From Thermoplasmatales archaeon SW_10_69_26 (GTDB lineage Archaea; Thermoplasmatota; SW-10-69-26), in NCBI GenBank assembly GCA_003009755.1, contig PXUB01000045.1, positions 1 through 64,000 on the forward strand: a stretch of 64,000 bases of DNA, in the 5' to 3' direction. Below are positions 25,896 through 34,311 of this stretch, one piece after another (positions within the stretch are counted from its first letter, which is position 1; each line of letters starts with the position of its first letter). Made by a program: the position numbers and the translations under genes. The notes below the pieces were generated by a model. It searched no databases. It was not told the origin of the DNA and worked only from the letters and a program-made list of their open reading frames with translations.

Positions 25896-26780
25896 TCAGC
25901 GGGCCACCTCGTCGGCGTCCCGGGCGGCGGCCTTGGGCGCCTCTTGGTCTGGCTGGATCTCGCCCTGCTCCACGAGCCACTCGTCGGCGTCCTCCCTGCC
26001 GGTCTCGATCGCGTTCTCGATCTTGGCCTGGTCGCGGGAGAGGCGCGCGAGCTCGAGGTACTCCTCGGGGTGGATCAACGTCGTCTCCACGCCCGGCGGA
26101 GGATCGCGAGCGATCGCGGCTTGGTCGTTCCAGATCTCGGCGTGGCGCCGCACGAGATCGAACAGCTCGGGGAAGCGTTGCCCGACCACAGCACCGAGGA
26201 TCCAGCTCTCGGCCTCGGACTTGCGCTCGGGACGGTTGAGCACGACGACGATCTCGTCGGCCCCGTCCTCGATCGCTTTCTCGATCGGGATCGGGTCGGC
26301 CAGGCCGCCGTCGAGGTACGCGGTGCCATCGATCTCGACCGGAGGTCCGCTGGCCAGCGGCAGGCGGCCGGTGGCGCGCAGCCAGTCGATGACGTCGCCG
26401 TCGCGGAGATCTTGGTAGACGCCCTCGCCGGTCTCGACCTCGGTCGCGGGAACGATCACGGGGAACGGGGCCTCGCGCACCGCGTCGACGTCGAGGGGGC
26501 GTTCGTCTTGGTACACGATCTCGAACAGCCCGTCGTGGTCGAGCAGGGGCCCCTGGCGGGTCAGCCACCGTCGATAGGAGAGGATGCGTTCGTCGTTGAC
26601 GTAGTCCCAGGTGCGCGCGGCCCGATCGGCTTGCCCGGCGGCGAACCAGGCGGCCAAGGCGCCGCCGGCGCTCGTGCCGTACACGGCATCGAAGGAGACG
26701 TCGGCCTGCTGGAGCCGGGCCAGGACCCCGTTGGCGTAGGCGCCGCGCATGCCGCCGCCCTCGATGACGAGCGCCCGCAT
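25896..26780 (-). CDS. Patatin-like phospholipase
   Basis: This is a 294-aa cytoplasmic serine hydrolase. It has the oxyanion-hole GGGMRGAYANG at residues 9-19, the nucleophile elbow GTSAGG (about 41) and the Asp of the dyad in YLDGGLADPIP (about 165). It resembles the RssA/YjjU-type patatins of about 300 aa. Lipid acyl hydrolysis is the family function; note that archaeal ether lipids are not its substrates, so acyl lipids or lipoproteins are more likely. Confidence 0.9.
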   Translation of the reverse strand: MRALVIEGGGMRGAYANGVLARLQQADVSFDAVYGTSAGGALAAWFAAGQADRAARTWDYVNDERILSYRRWLTRQGPLLDHDGLFEIVYQDERPLDVDAVREAPFPVIVPATEVETGEGVYQDLRDGDVIDWLRATGRLPLASGPPVEIDGTAYLDGGLADPIPIEKAIEDGADEIVVVLNRPERKSEAESWILGAVVGQRFPELFDLVRRHAEIWNDQAAIARDPPPGVETTLIHPEEYLELARLSRDQAKIENAIETGREDADEWLVEQGEIQPDQEAPKAAARDADEVAR

Positions 26781-26866
26781 CGTGGGACGCCCAACGCCGG
26801 GTCACCGTTGAAAAAGCCCAACGATGGGCCCCGGACGGCGAGCCTGGTTAGCGATGGAACAAGAAG

Positions 26867-26874
26867 GTTTAGAA
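26867..26874 (+). promoter_or_regulatory. TATA-like element, leaderless S8 protease gene
   Basis: GTTTAGAA is centred 28 nt before ATG 26899. It supports the lipoprotein start over the upstream in-frame ATGs at 26824 and 26854. Confidence 0.5.
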
Positions 26875-26898
26875 GGGGCCAGGTCGACTCTTCCACCG

Positions 26899-28470
26899 AT
26901 GAGGCTGCAGCTTTGCCTGGCCTTGGCCTTGCTCGTCGGCACCCCGTTGACGGGATGCCTGGGGAGCGGCGGCGAGGATCTCGAGCAGACGGCTTCGCCC
27001 GAGACCAACGCCAGCGAGCCCGCCAACGCCTCCGACGACGGGGAGACCGCGAGCGGGGGGAACACCACGGCCGATCGCAACACCACCACCGACGATCCGG
27101 ACGCGAACCGGACCCAGGCCCCCGGTGGCGGCGGGGGCGGCTCCGATCCCGTCCAGGCCCCGCCGATGGCGACCGTGGCCCACATCGACACCGGGATCAA
27201 CCCCTACCACGAGGCGTTCCGCGACGACAGCGAGCTGGCCTACACCCACCCCAGCGAGTACATCGACGGCTTCCCCGAGGACGCCGAGGCGCTGAACCTC
27301 AGCCTCGACGCCGACACCTACGAGGATGCGCGCGAGCGGGACGCCGACGTCTGGAGCAACGTGACCGACGGCGAGCTGTACTGGATCCCCGGGACCCGCA
27401 TCGTCGGCGCGATCTCGCTCGATGACGGCGGCACGCGCGAGGGCCGAAACGAGACGAAGATCCTCGACGACCACGGCCACGGCACGATGACGGCCTCCCG
27501 CGCCGTCGGCGAGCGCACCTCGCTGGCTCCCGACGCCCGCCTGGTCTCGATCGAGGGCCTGGGCGCCGAGCAGGTGCGCTGGGCCGCCGACGCCGGATGG
27601 ATCGACGTGCAGACCAACTCGTGGATCGACGTCGTGCCGCCGCCGGCGAACCAGCAGCAGGACGAGATCCCCGAGGCCGGCACGGGGAGCACCAGCGAGG
27701 CCTTCGCCCACGCCGCCGACGAGATGGTGACGTTGGCCGCCAGCGGCAACGGGCTGGCCTACCAGGCCGGCTTCGCGCCGACGCCGACGTTCACGCTGGC
27801 CACCGCGCCCGATGGCGTGTTGCTCGTCGGCGCCCACGACAACGGGCACGTGACGCCGTGGAGCGGCTCGCCCCCACACGTCGTGGCCGACGGGTTCCGG
27901 CCGTTGGCCGCCGTGTTCGACTCGATGGACGCCGTCGAACCCCACGCCTACGCCTGCTGCACGAGCGCCTCGGCCCCGTACGCGGCCGGCGGCGTGGCCA
28001 GCCTCGTCTCGCAGGCGCGTGCCGCGCTGGACGATCGCTCCCTCGGGATCGAGGACGGCGTCGTGGCCGAGGGCGACACCGAGCTCGCGGCCGGCCCGAT
28101 GGACGATGGCGAGCTCTCGCGCGCGGAGCTGGAGTCTCTGTTCCTCCACACCGCGCAGCGGACGCCGTTGGAGACCACGCACGACGGGGATACGCACTGG
28201 GCTGCCGACCCGCAGGAGGACGAGCCCCGGGACCCGACGGGTCCGGGGGAGAACGCCTACTGCGTCGGGTGCCTGAGCGCGCCGATCACGTTCAACGAGA
28301 TCCCCGACGAGGTGCCGACCTACCTCTACACGGGGTACGGTGCGATCAACGTGTTCAGCGACCGGGCGGCCCTGAACGTGTTGCTGGGCGCCGTCGAGGA
28401 GCCCGGTCGGGAAGACGCCGACCGTTTCTACGACGCCGACCAGAGCGTGCGCGAGACCTACTACCCCTGA
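26899..28470 (+). CDS. Subtilisin-family (S8) serine protease, lipoprotein
   Basis: This is an exported protease of 523 aa. It has a signal peptide with lipobox LTGC (Cys about 16) and an acidic Asn/Thr-rich linker (about 20-85) containing many N-x-T/S sites. The catalytic domain has Asp in HIDTGINPYH (about 97), His in DDHGHGTMTA (about 196) and Ser in CTSASAPYAAGG (about 358), where the usual GTSMATPHVAG has become CTSASAPYAAG. The linker would hold the domain away from the membrane. The upstream in-frame ATG at 26824 is rejected because the signal peptide begins at 26899. Confidence 0.9.
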   Translation: MRLQLCLALALLVGTPLTGCLGSGGEDLEQTASPETNASEPANASDDGETASGGNTTADRNTTTDDPDANRTQAPGGGGGGSDPVQAPPMATVAHIDTGINPYHEAFRDDSELAYTHPSEYIDGFPEDAEALNLSLDADTYEDARERDADVWSNVTDGELYWIPGTRIVGAISLDDGGTREGRNETKILDDHGHGTMTASRAVGERTSLAPDARLVSIEGLGAEQVRWAADAGWIDVQTNSWIDVVPPPANQQQDEIPEAGTGSTSEAFAHAADEMVTLAASGNGLAYQAGFAPTPTFTLATAPDGVLLVGAHDNGHVTPWSGSPPHVVADGFRPLAAVFDSMDAVEPHAYACCTSASAPYAAGGVASLVSQARAALDDRSLGIEDGVVAEGDTELAAGPMDDGELSRAELESLFLHTAQRTPLETTHDGDTHWAADPQEDEPRDPTGPGENAYCVGCLSAPITFNEIPDEVPTYLYTGYGAINVFSDRAALNVLLGAVEEPGREDADRFYDADQSVRETYYP

Positions 28471-28511
28471 AACCTTCCGACTCTAAGTAATCCGCGTCGT
28501 GCGGTTGGCGA

Positions 28512-28558
28512 GGAAATTTTCATCGAAAAGGGGGGCCGCGGTAGGCCCGTAGCCCCCC
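28512..28558. repeat. Dispersed hairpin repeat, copy D
   Basis: GGAAATTTTC (28512-28521) leads to hairpin GGGGGGC/GCCCCCC (28530-28536/28552-28558) with inner GCGG/CCGT (28538-28541/28547-28550). This is the same layout as the three copies in 39-443. It lies between the convergent S8 protease and AsnRS genes, where it could act as a bidirectional terminator. The remainder of 28471-28676 shows no gene. Confidence 0.75.
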
Positions 28559-28676
28559 GAACGCATGAGGCTTCCGCAGGCCATGACGCAGGAACTCCCC
28601 GCTTGTACCGCATCGGCTTCGAGGACACCGTCAGCGGAAATAGGACCTGCGTGGGTCGACCCGATCCTCCCTCGCT

Positions 28677-29978
28677 CTACGGCTGGATGCGGTTCGGGGT
28701 GCGCGGGAACGGGACCGCGTCGCGGACGTGGTCGAGGTTGCACAGGTAGGCGACGAAGCGCTCGACGCCGAGCCCGAACCCGCTGTGGGGGACGCTGCCG
28801 TATTCGCGGAGATCGAGGAACCACTCGTAGTCCTCGACGTCCTCGCCCTCGGCCTCGAGCCGGCGCTCGACCAGGTCGAGGTCGGTGGAGCGCTCGCTGC
28901 CGCCGATCAGCTCGCCGTAGCCTTCCGGGCCGAGCAGGTCGGCGCACTTGGCGTACACCTCGTCCTCGTCCTGGGCCATGTAGAAGGCCTTCATCTTGGC
29001 CGGGAAGTGCGTGACGAAGACGAAGCCGTCGAACATGCGGGCCAGCGCGCGCTCGTCGGGGGCGCCGAAGTCCTCGCCCCAGGAGATGTCGTGGGACTCC
29101 TCCTGCAGGAGCTCGACGGTTTCGTCGTAGGTGACGCGGTCGAAGGGGGGAGCGACCTCGGCCAGCGTGGCGGGGTCGCGGCCCAGCTGTTCGACCTGCT
29201 CGCCGGCGCGTTCGGCGACGGCGTTGCAGGCGTGGGCGACGAGCTGTTCCTGGATCTCGATGTTCTCCTCGTTGTCGCACCAGGCCTGCTCGGCCTCGAG
29301 GTGCCAGTACTCGGTCAGGTGCCGCGGTGTGCGGGACTTCTCGGCGCGGAAGCTGGGCGCCAGGCACCAGACCCGCTCGAGCGAGTAGATCATCGCCTCG
29401 AGGTACATCTGGCTGGACTGGGTCAGGTAGGCCGGCTCCTCGAAGTACTCGAGCTCGAACACGTTGGCCCCGCCCTCGGCCGCGTTCTTCGTCAAGATCG
29501 ACGGCCAGACCTGCCAGAAGTCCTCCTCGGTGAACCACTCGCGGACCGCGTCCATCGCGGTGTGGCGGACCTTGGCGACGTCCGTCAGCTCCTGGCTTCG
29601 CAGCCACAGGTGCCGGTGGTCGAGCTCGTGCTCGATGCCCTGGTCCTCGTACAGGGGGACGTCCGGGCTCTCGCCGACCTCCGCGAAGCCGGTGACCTGC
29701 AGCTCGTACCCCTCGGGGGCGCGCTCGTCCTCCTCGACGACGCCGGTGACGCGCACGCTGGCCTCGAAGTCGGTCGTCTCGGCCTCGGCGAAGACCTCCT
29801 CGCCGACCTTGTCCTTCTTGACGGTGCACTGGAGGACGCCGGTGGCGTCGCGCACGACGGCGAACACGATCCCGCCGGTCGACCGGTGGCGGTGGATCCA
29901 TCCCTGGATGAGGATCTCCTCGCCCGTGTGCTGGCCGTCGAGGATCGATCCGATCTTCACGCGTGGGACGTCGGGCAT
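28677..29978 (-). CDS. asnS: Asparaginyl-tRNA synthetase
   Basis: This is a class IIb aminoacyl-tRNA synthetase of 433 aa. It has an N-terminal OB anticodon-binding domain (about 15-110, LIQGWIHRHRSTGGIVFAVV). The catalytic domain has motif 2 APSFRAEKSRTPRHLTEYWHLEAE (about 215) and motif 3 GFGLGVERFVAY (about 400). The motif 2 context EYWHLEAEQAW is typical of AsnRS and differs from archaeal AspRS, which has EFTxxDxE. A TATA-like CTTCAAAC (minus strand, 30003-30010) is centred 28 nt before the ATG, so the transcript is probably leaderless and starts just beside the hairpin array. Confidence 0.9.
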   Translation of the reverse strand: MPDVPRVKIGSILDGQHTGEEILIQGWIHRHRSTGGIVFAVVRDATGVLQCTVKKDKVGEEVFAEAETTDFEASVRVTGVVEEDERAPEGYELQVTGFAEVGESPDVPLYEDQGIEHELDHRHLWLRSQELTDVAKVRHTAMDAVREWFTEEDFWQVWPSILTKNAAEGGANVFELEYFEEPAYLTQSSQMYLEAMIYSLERVWCLAPSFRAEKSRTPRHLTEYWHLEAEQAWCDNEENIEIQEQLVAHACNAVAERAGEQVEQLGRDPATLAEVAPPFDRVTYDETVELLQEESHDISWGEDFGAPDERALARMFDGFVFVTHFPAKMKAFYMAQDEDEVYAKCADLLGPEGYGELIGGSERSTDLDLVERRLEAEGEDVEDYEWFLDLREYGSVPHSGFGLGVERFVAYLCNLDHVRDAVPFPRTPNRIQP

Positions 29979-30013
29979 CGGGCTCGCGAACAGGCGTGCC
30001 CGGTTTGAAGCTA

Positions 30014-30141
30014 TCGGCAGAGACCGCTCGTCATCGGGGACACCGTGGACACGGCACGCGGTCTCTGCCGAGAGCCCGACCGACCACAGAGACCGCCGAG
30101 GTCGGGCGAATCCGGAGACCGGCAACACCGCACGGTCTCCG
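30014..30141 (+). ncRNA. Three-stem-loop module, copy I (putative structured RNA)
   Basis: SL1 is TCGGCAGAGACCGC (30014-30027) paired with 30058-30071: 14 perfect pairs and a 30-nt loop that can itself fold (CCGT/ACGG). SL2 is GCCCGACC/GGTCGGGC (30074-30081/30100-30107) with an 18-nt loop starting GACC. SL3 is CGGAGACCG/CGGTCTCCG (30113-30121/30133-30141) with an 11-nt loop. The linker GAATC precedes SL3. Module copy II at 38041-38168 has the same order and spacing with different stem sequences. The strand is not proven. Confidence 0.6.
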
Positions 30142-30503
30142 AAAACGACACCGCACACGATCCCTACCGAGAGGACGACCGACCGCAGCCACCACAGAGG
30201 CCGTCCGAATCGCGAGGGACGAGCCACCAGGCTCGTCTCGAGTCCGCCCGACGCACGGCCTCGGATTCGTTCGGGAAGCAAAGCTACCCTCACCGAGCAC
30301 GAACGCGAGCGCCACGCCGACCACGACAACCGAGCGAGCGTTCGTACGAAGCCCGAGACCAAGCCTTGACTCTCGAAGGGCGGAAGGGCGCCGGGTCTCG
30401 GCCCGGGGAGAGCACCGCTCAACCCCGAGACCGCCCGCCTTCGTCGACGGTCGAGCGTTCCCTCAAACGATGCATCCCCACAGCCTTTGCCGCCATCGTT
30501 TGA
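30142..30503. repeat. Continuing hairpin array
   Basis: After the three-stem module the inverted repeats continue: 30173-30180/30199-30206 (7 of 8 pairs, 18-nt loop starting GACCGCAG as in SL2), 30218-30225/30230-30237 (8 bp, ACCA loop), 30239-30246/30262-30269 (8 pairs, one G-T), 30299-30306/30338-30345 (8 bp), 30353-30360/30394-30401 (8 bp), 30404-30408/30423-30427 enclosing GAGC/GCTC, and 30463-30472/30494-30503 (10 perfect pairs, just before the next gene). No reading frame here looks like protein. Confidence 0.65.
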
Positions 30504-30512
30504 TCACCGGGT

Positions 30513-31049
30513 ATGCGATGGCTTGGGATCGCTCTCGCGGCGGCGATGGTGACGAGCGGGTGCATCGGGATCGGTGCCGAGGACCAGGCCCAGCCGACGA
30601 GCGCGTCGACGCCGACGACTGACGAGAGCGAGACCTGGACGCAGGAGACCAGCGTCGACCTCGGCTGGATCGTGGCAGCCGGCACCCACACGGCCGCCGG
30701 GGATACGATCGTCGGTGTTCGCTCGCACGACCGCTGCCCGGGCGCGTCGTTCGTCGTCCCGGCCGGGACCTCGACCGTCGCGATCTCGTTCGATGCCCCC
30801 ACCGTGGACGACGGGGTCGGGTCCTACACGGTAGCCATCGGGTCCCCGGACGCTGTCACCTACCTCAACCCGCCAGCCTCGGATCCCGCCTTCGAGGACG
30901 AGGACCCGGTCGCCGGTCCGTGGTCGATCGAGGTGAAGCCCAACGGTGCCGCCCTGAACCAGGTGTGGAGCTTCGACATCGAGCTGGAGGGGGAAGGCCC
31001 GGATCCAGGGGCCTTGGATCCCGTCAAGGACCGGGACTGCCTCCTGTGA
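30513..31049 (+). CDS. Small lipoprotein of unknown function
   Basis: This is a 178-aa exported protein: signal peptide with lipobox TSGC (Cys about 17), a Thr/Ser/Glu-rich spacer (about 22-50), then a beta-rich domain (about 50-165) with two cysteines (DRCPG and the terminal DRDCLL) that could form a disulphide. I do not recognise a family. It begins 9 nt after a 10-bp perfect inverted repeat, so that repeat could act on its transcription. Confidence 0.6.
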   Translation: MRWLGIALAAAMVTSGCIGIGAEDQAQPTSASTPTTDESETWTQETSVDLGWIVAAGTHTAAGDTIVGVRSHDRCPGASFVVPAGTSTVAISFDAPTVDDGVGSYTVAIGSPDAVTYLNPPASDPAFEDEDPVAGPWSIEVKPNGAALNQVWSFDIELEGEGPDPGALDPVKDRDCLL

Positions 31050-31055
31050 GGTCCC

Positions 31056-32384
31056 TCAGCTTAGCCGCTCGTCGACGAGGTCCTCCTCGAGTTGGAACCA
31101 GTTCGCCTCGGCTCCCAGATCCTCGAGCACGGCCATGAGGCCGAACCGGATACGAATGAGGAAGAGGAACTCGGCGGGCATGTTCAGGCGGGCGAGGTCG
31201 AAGCGGCGCTCGTACAGCTCGCGGAAGGCGACCGACTCGTCGAGATCCACTGGATGGGTCTCGTCCACGAGCCAGGCGCCGTAGAAGGACCGGATCAGCT
31301 CGTGGATCTCGTCGCGGTCCTCGCTGCCGGGCTCGACGATGCCCTGCTCGACGAGCACCGCCTCGAGCGCGTCGGGGTCGTCGTGGCGGGCCGCCCGGCT
31401 CAGGCGGGCGAGGTTGTCGACGAAGGCGTCGTCGAAGCGGCGGACGCAGCCGTGGTCGAGCACGACGAGGCGCTCGTGGTCGGGGAAGAGGTAGTTGCCG
31501 GGGTGCGGGTCGGCGTTGAAGACGCCCTCGCGGAAGAGGCTGCCGAGGTAGAAGTCGAACAGGGCGCGTCCGATCGCGTCCCGGTGCTCCTGGGAGGGGT
31601 CGCTGGCGAGGAACGTCTCGAACCCGGGAGCGTCGACGAGCTCGGTCACGAGCACGCGCTGGGAGGAGAGCTCGGGGTACACGTCCGGGATCTCGATCAC
31701 GGGGTGGTCGCGGAAGAGCCGCCGGAAGCGGGCCTGCATGCGGGCCTCGCGCTCGTAGTCGCACTCGGCGAGGAAGACCTCCCGCGCCTCGTCGTGGAAG
31801 GACTGCACCTCGGCGCCGGGCGCGATCGTTTCGACGATCTTGGGCCCGATCGCTCCAGCCCGGAAGTCCTTCTCGATGGCGTCGGCGATGCCCGGGTACT
31901 GGACCTTGACAGCGACCGGCGTCCCGTCGGGAGCCCTCGCGCGGTGGACCTGGCCGATCGAGGCGGCCGCGATCGGCTCCGGCTCGAGCTCGGCGAGGAC
32001 ATCGTCGGCCGCGGGTCCCAGATCCTCGCGGACGATCGAGCCCACGCGGTCGGCGGACAGCGGCTGGGCGTGGGTGCGCAGGGCGGCCATCGCGTCTTGG
32101 GCCTCGTCGGGCAGATCGAGGTCGAGGTAGCTGGCGAGCTGGCCGGTCTTCATCGCGATGCCCTTGAGCTGGCCCAGGCGCGCGACGACGTCGTCCACGC
32201 GCTCGCCGTCGCTGGTGGCCCAGCCCAAGGCTTGCCCGACGAGGTCGCGACCCTTGAACAGGGTCAGCGCGCTGGACCCCAACCGCTTCCACCGGGAGGT
32301 CTCCACCTCGCCGCTGCCGGCCAACAGCGCTTCGATCAAGCGCTCACGGGGGTCGCCCTCGTCCCCGTCGTCGGGGCTGGTCAC
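31056..32384 (-). CDS. ABC1/UbiB (ADCK-like) atypical kinase
   Basis: The 442-aa protein has the family hallmarks in order: the N-terminal KxGQ motif (AMKTGQLASYLD, about 80), the alanine-rich loop AAASIGQVHRA (about 138) replacing the glycine loop, VAVKVQYPG (Lys), the ExD motif in AECDYEREA (about 207), NADPHPGNYLF (about 290) and LDHGC. Bacterial and mitochondrial members support quinone or isoprenoid lipid biosynthesis with ATPase-like activity. Its position next to the isoprenoid operon (divergent) fits a link to isoprenoid quinones. It has no C-terminal membrane helices. Confidence 0.9.
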   Translation of the reverse strand: MTSPDDGDEGDPRERLIEALLAGSGEVETSRWKRLGSSALTLFKGRDLVGQALGWATSDGERVDDVVARLGQLKGIAMKTGQLASYLDLDLPDEAQDAMAALRTHAQPLSADRVGSIVREDLGPAADDVLAELEPEPIAAASIGQVHRARAPDGTPVAVKVQYPGIADAIEKDFRAGAIGPKIVETIAPGAEVQSFHDEAREVFLAECDYEREARMQARFRRLFRDHPVIEIPDVYPELSSQRVLVTELVDAPGFETFLASDPSQEHRDAIGRALFDFYLGSLFREGVFNADPHPGNYLFPDHERLVVLDHGCVRRFDDAFVDNLARLSRAARHDDPDALEAVLVEQGIVEPGSEDRDEIHELIRSFYGAWLVDETHPVDLDESVAFRELYERRFDLARLNMPAEFLFLIRIRFGLMAVLEDLGAEANWFQLEEDLVDERLS

Positions 32385-32459
32385 GAGGGAGCCTTAGCCT
32401 TCCTCCCTGAAGAGGCTGGCGCTGGCGGCCCCGAGGAGCCGGTCGGCCCGGCGCCCTCA

Positions 32460-32467
32460 GTTTTATT
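32460..32467 (+). promoter_or_regulatory. TATA-like element of isoprenoid operon
   Basis: GTTTTATT is centred 27 nt before GTG 32491 and only 15 nt before the in-frame ATG 32479. The ATG would lie upstream of the expected transcription start. Confidence 0.6.
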
Positions 32468-32490
32468 TCCGCGAGCCTATGGGCTGGTTC

Positions 32491-33474
32491 GTGACCCAAG
32501 CAGCAGCGCCGGGGAAGATCATCCTGTTCGGCGAGCACGCGGTCGTCTTCGGGGAGCCGGCGATCGCCGTCGCCATCGACCTCGAGACGAAGGTCGACAT
32601 GGTCCCGGACGAGCGTCTGAGCGGTCACCGGGTCGACGGCGACGAGATGGAGACCTACGCCCACCTCTTCATCGAGAAGGCCGTCCAGCTGCTGTGGGAC
32701 AACGCGGGCCACACCACGCCCTTGTCGATCGAGACCGACTCCCGGCTGCCCTCCGCGGCCGGGTTGGGCTCCTCGGCGGCGCTGTCCACGGCGACCTGCG
32801 CGGCGCTGCTCCGCCTGAACGACAACTTCTCCGAGAAGCGGTTGGCCCGGGCCGCCTACGAGACCGAGTGGCTGGGCCAGGACAAGCAGGGCTCGCCGAT
32901 CGACACGAGCGCCAGCACGCACGGCAACGCGATCTTCGTCTCCAGCGAGGACGACGAGGACCCGATGTGGACGATGCGGCGCGGCGACGACGAGTGGCAC
33001 GTCCACGACCAACCGATCGACCGCACGAGCTTCGTGATCGCCCACAGCGGCGAGAAGGGCAAGACCGACGAGCTGGTGAACAAGGTCCAGATGTACCACG
33101 ACCGCACCGACGTCGCGCCCAAGATCATCGAGGACATCGGCGAAACCACGATGGAGGGACGGGAAGCGCTCGTCGACGGCGACATGGCGCGCCTGGGCGA
33201 GCTGATGGACGAGGCCCACGAGCTGTTGGGCATGCTCGGCGTCTCGACGAGCCGCCTCGACGAGTTGTGCCGCACCGCCCGCGAGCACGCGCTCGGCGCC
33301 AAGCTCACCGGTGCCGGCGGCGGCGGATGCATCGTGGCCCTCACCGACGAGCCCGAGGCCTGCCGCGAGGCGCTGCGCGAGGAGCGCGCCGAGACGTGGA
33401 TCGTGCGCTCGGCCCGCAAGGGCGCCCGCGCCTGGGGCCGCACCTCGAAGCGCACCGTCGACGAGCGGCGGTGA
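32491..33474 (+). CDS. mvk: Mevalonate kinase
   Basis: It phosphorylates mevalonate in archaeal isoprenoid lipid synthesis. This is a GHMP kinase of about 327 aa: N-terminal APGKIILFGEHAVVFGEPA, ATP loop LPSAAGLGSSAALS (about 88), GSPIDTSASTHG with the catalytic Asp (about 133), and the C-terminal LTGAGGGGCIVAL (about 272). I prefer GTG 32491 over ATG 32479 because homologues begin just before APGK and the promoter spacing demands it. It leads the MVK / IPK / IDI2 cluster; no phosphomevalonate kinase or decarboxylase is in this window. Confidence 0.92.
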   Translation: MTQAAAPGKIILFGEHAVVFGEPAIAVAIDLETKVDMVPDERLSGHRVDGDEMETYAHLFIEKAVQLLWDNAGHTTPLSIETDSRLPSAAGLGSSAALSTATCAALLRLNDNFSEKRLARAAYETEWLGQDKQGSPIDTSASTHGNAIFVSSEDDEDPMWTMRRGDDEWHVHDQPIDRTSFVIAHSGEKGKTDELVNKVQMYHDRTDVAPKIIEDIGETTMEGREALVDGDMARLGELMDEAHELLGMLGVSTSRLDELCRTAREHALGAKLTGAGGGGCIVALTDEPEACREALREERAETWIVRSARKGARAWGRTSKRTVDERR

Positions 33475-33495
33475 CGGGTCGACACCGACCCCCAT

Positions 33496-33503
33496 GCATT
33501 AAG
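33496..33503 (+). promoter_or_regulatory. TATA-like element before IPK
   Basis: GCATTAAG is centred 26 nt before GTG 33526. It suggests that IPK also has its own promoter and a leaderless start at GTG instead of ATG 33505. Confidence 0.55.
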
Positions 33504-33525
33504 AATGGCTCGTGCTTGCCGGTTC

Positions 33526-34311
33526 GTGGTCCAGATCGTCAAGCTCGGGGGCTCGGCCATCACCCGGAAGGGTGAGGACCCCGAGATCCGTCGCGACGTG
33601 CTCGAGCGCCTGGCCGACGAGCTCGAACCCCACGCCGACGAGGTCGTGCTCGTCCACGGCGCCGGCTCATTCGGTCACCCGATCGCGGACGCCCACGACC
33701 TCGACCACGGGGTCGAGGCCGACCAGGTCGCGCCGCTGAGCGAGGTCCACCAGCAGGTGCGCGAGCTCAACCTCGCCGTGCTCGACACCGTGCGCACCCG
33801 CGCCGGCCCCTGCCTGGCGTTGAGCCCCTTCGGCCTGCTGAGCTGCAACGACGGGATGCCCGGCGGATGGAACCTCGTGCCCGTCCACCGGACCCTCGAG
33901 CTGGGCACGATCCCGATCCTCTACGGGGACGTCGTGCTCGACACGCAGCGCGGGGTCAGCGTGCTCTCGGGCGACCGGATCGCCGTCGAGCTGGCGCGGT
34001 TCCTCGAGGCCGAGCGCGTCATCTTCGCCCTCGACGAGGAGGGCGCCTACTCGCACCCGCCCAGCCAGGACGAGGCCGAGCTGCTCGAGGAGCCCGGCCT
34101 CGGCGACGTCCGGCGGGCCCGCGACCGGGCTCGCAAGGCCGGCCCCGACGACGCCACCGGCGGCATGGCCGGCAAGCTGGACTGCACGCTGGCGATCGCC
34201 CGCGATGGCACCCAGGTCCACCTCGTCGACGGCACCCACGAAGGCCGCGTCCGCCAGGCGCTCCGCGGCGACGGCCCCGGCACCCGCGTCGACCCGGAGG
34301 GGCAGCCGTGA
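33526..34311 (+). CDS. Isopentenyl phosphate kinase
   Basis: It converts isopentenyl phosphate to isopentenyl diphosphate, the last step of the archaeal mevalonate route variants. This is an amino-acid-kinase-fold protein of about 261 aa: VKLGGSAITRK at the start, HGAGSFGHP with the substrate-binding His (about 50), GDVVLD (about 135), LSGDRIAVELA, and TGGMAGKL (about 210). Relatives start directly before KLGGS, which supports GTG 33526. The stop overlaps the start of the isomerase gene (GTGA), showing tight coupling. Confidence 0.92.
   Translation: MVQIVKLGGSAITRKGEDPEIRRDVLERLADELEPHADEVVLVHGAGSFGHPIADAHDLDHGVEADQVAPLSEVHQQVRELNLAVLDTVRTRAGPCLALSPFGLLSCNDGMPGGWNLVPVHRTLELGTIPILYGDVVLDTQRGVSVLSGDRIAVELARFLEAERVIFALDEEGAYSHPPSQDEAELLEEPGLGDVRRARDRARKAGPDDATGGMAGKLDCTLAIARDGTQVHLVDGTHEGRVRQALRGDGPGTRVDPEGQP

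Noticed and set aside
30014-30503. CRISPR-like repeats in the hairpin array
   Set aside because: Stems differ in sequence and spacing, and there is no constant repeat with variable spacers and no cas gene.
33505-33525. ATG 33505 as the IPK start
   Set aside because: It lies only 5 nt after the TATA-like box centre and adds residues (ARACRFV) absent from the family. GTG 33526 fits both promoter spacing and alignment.
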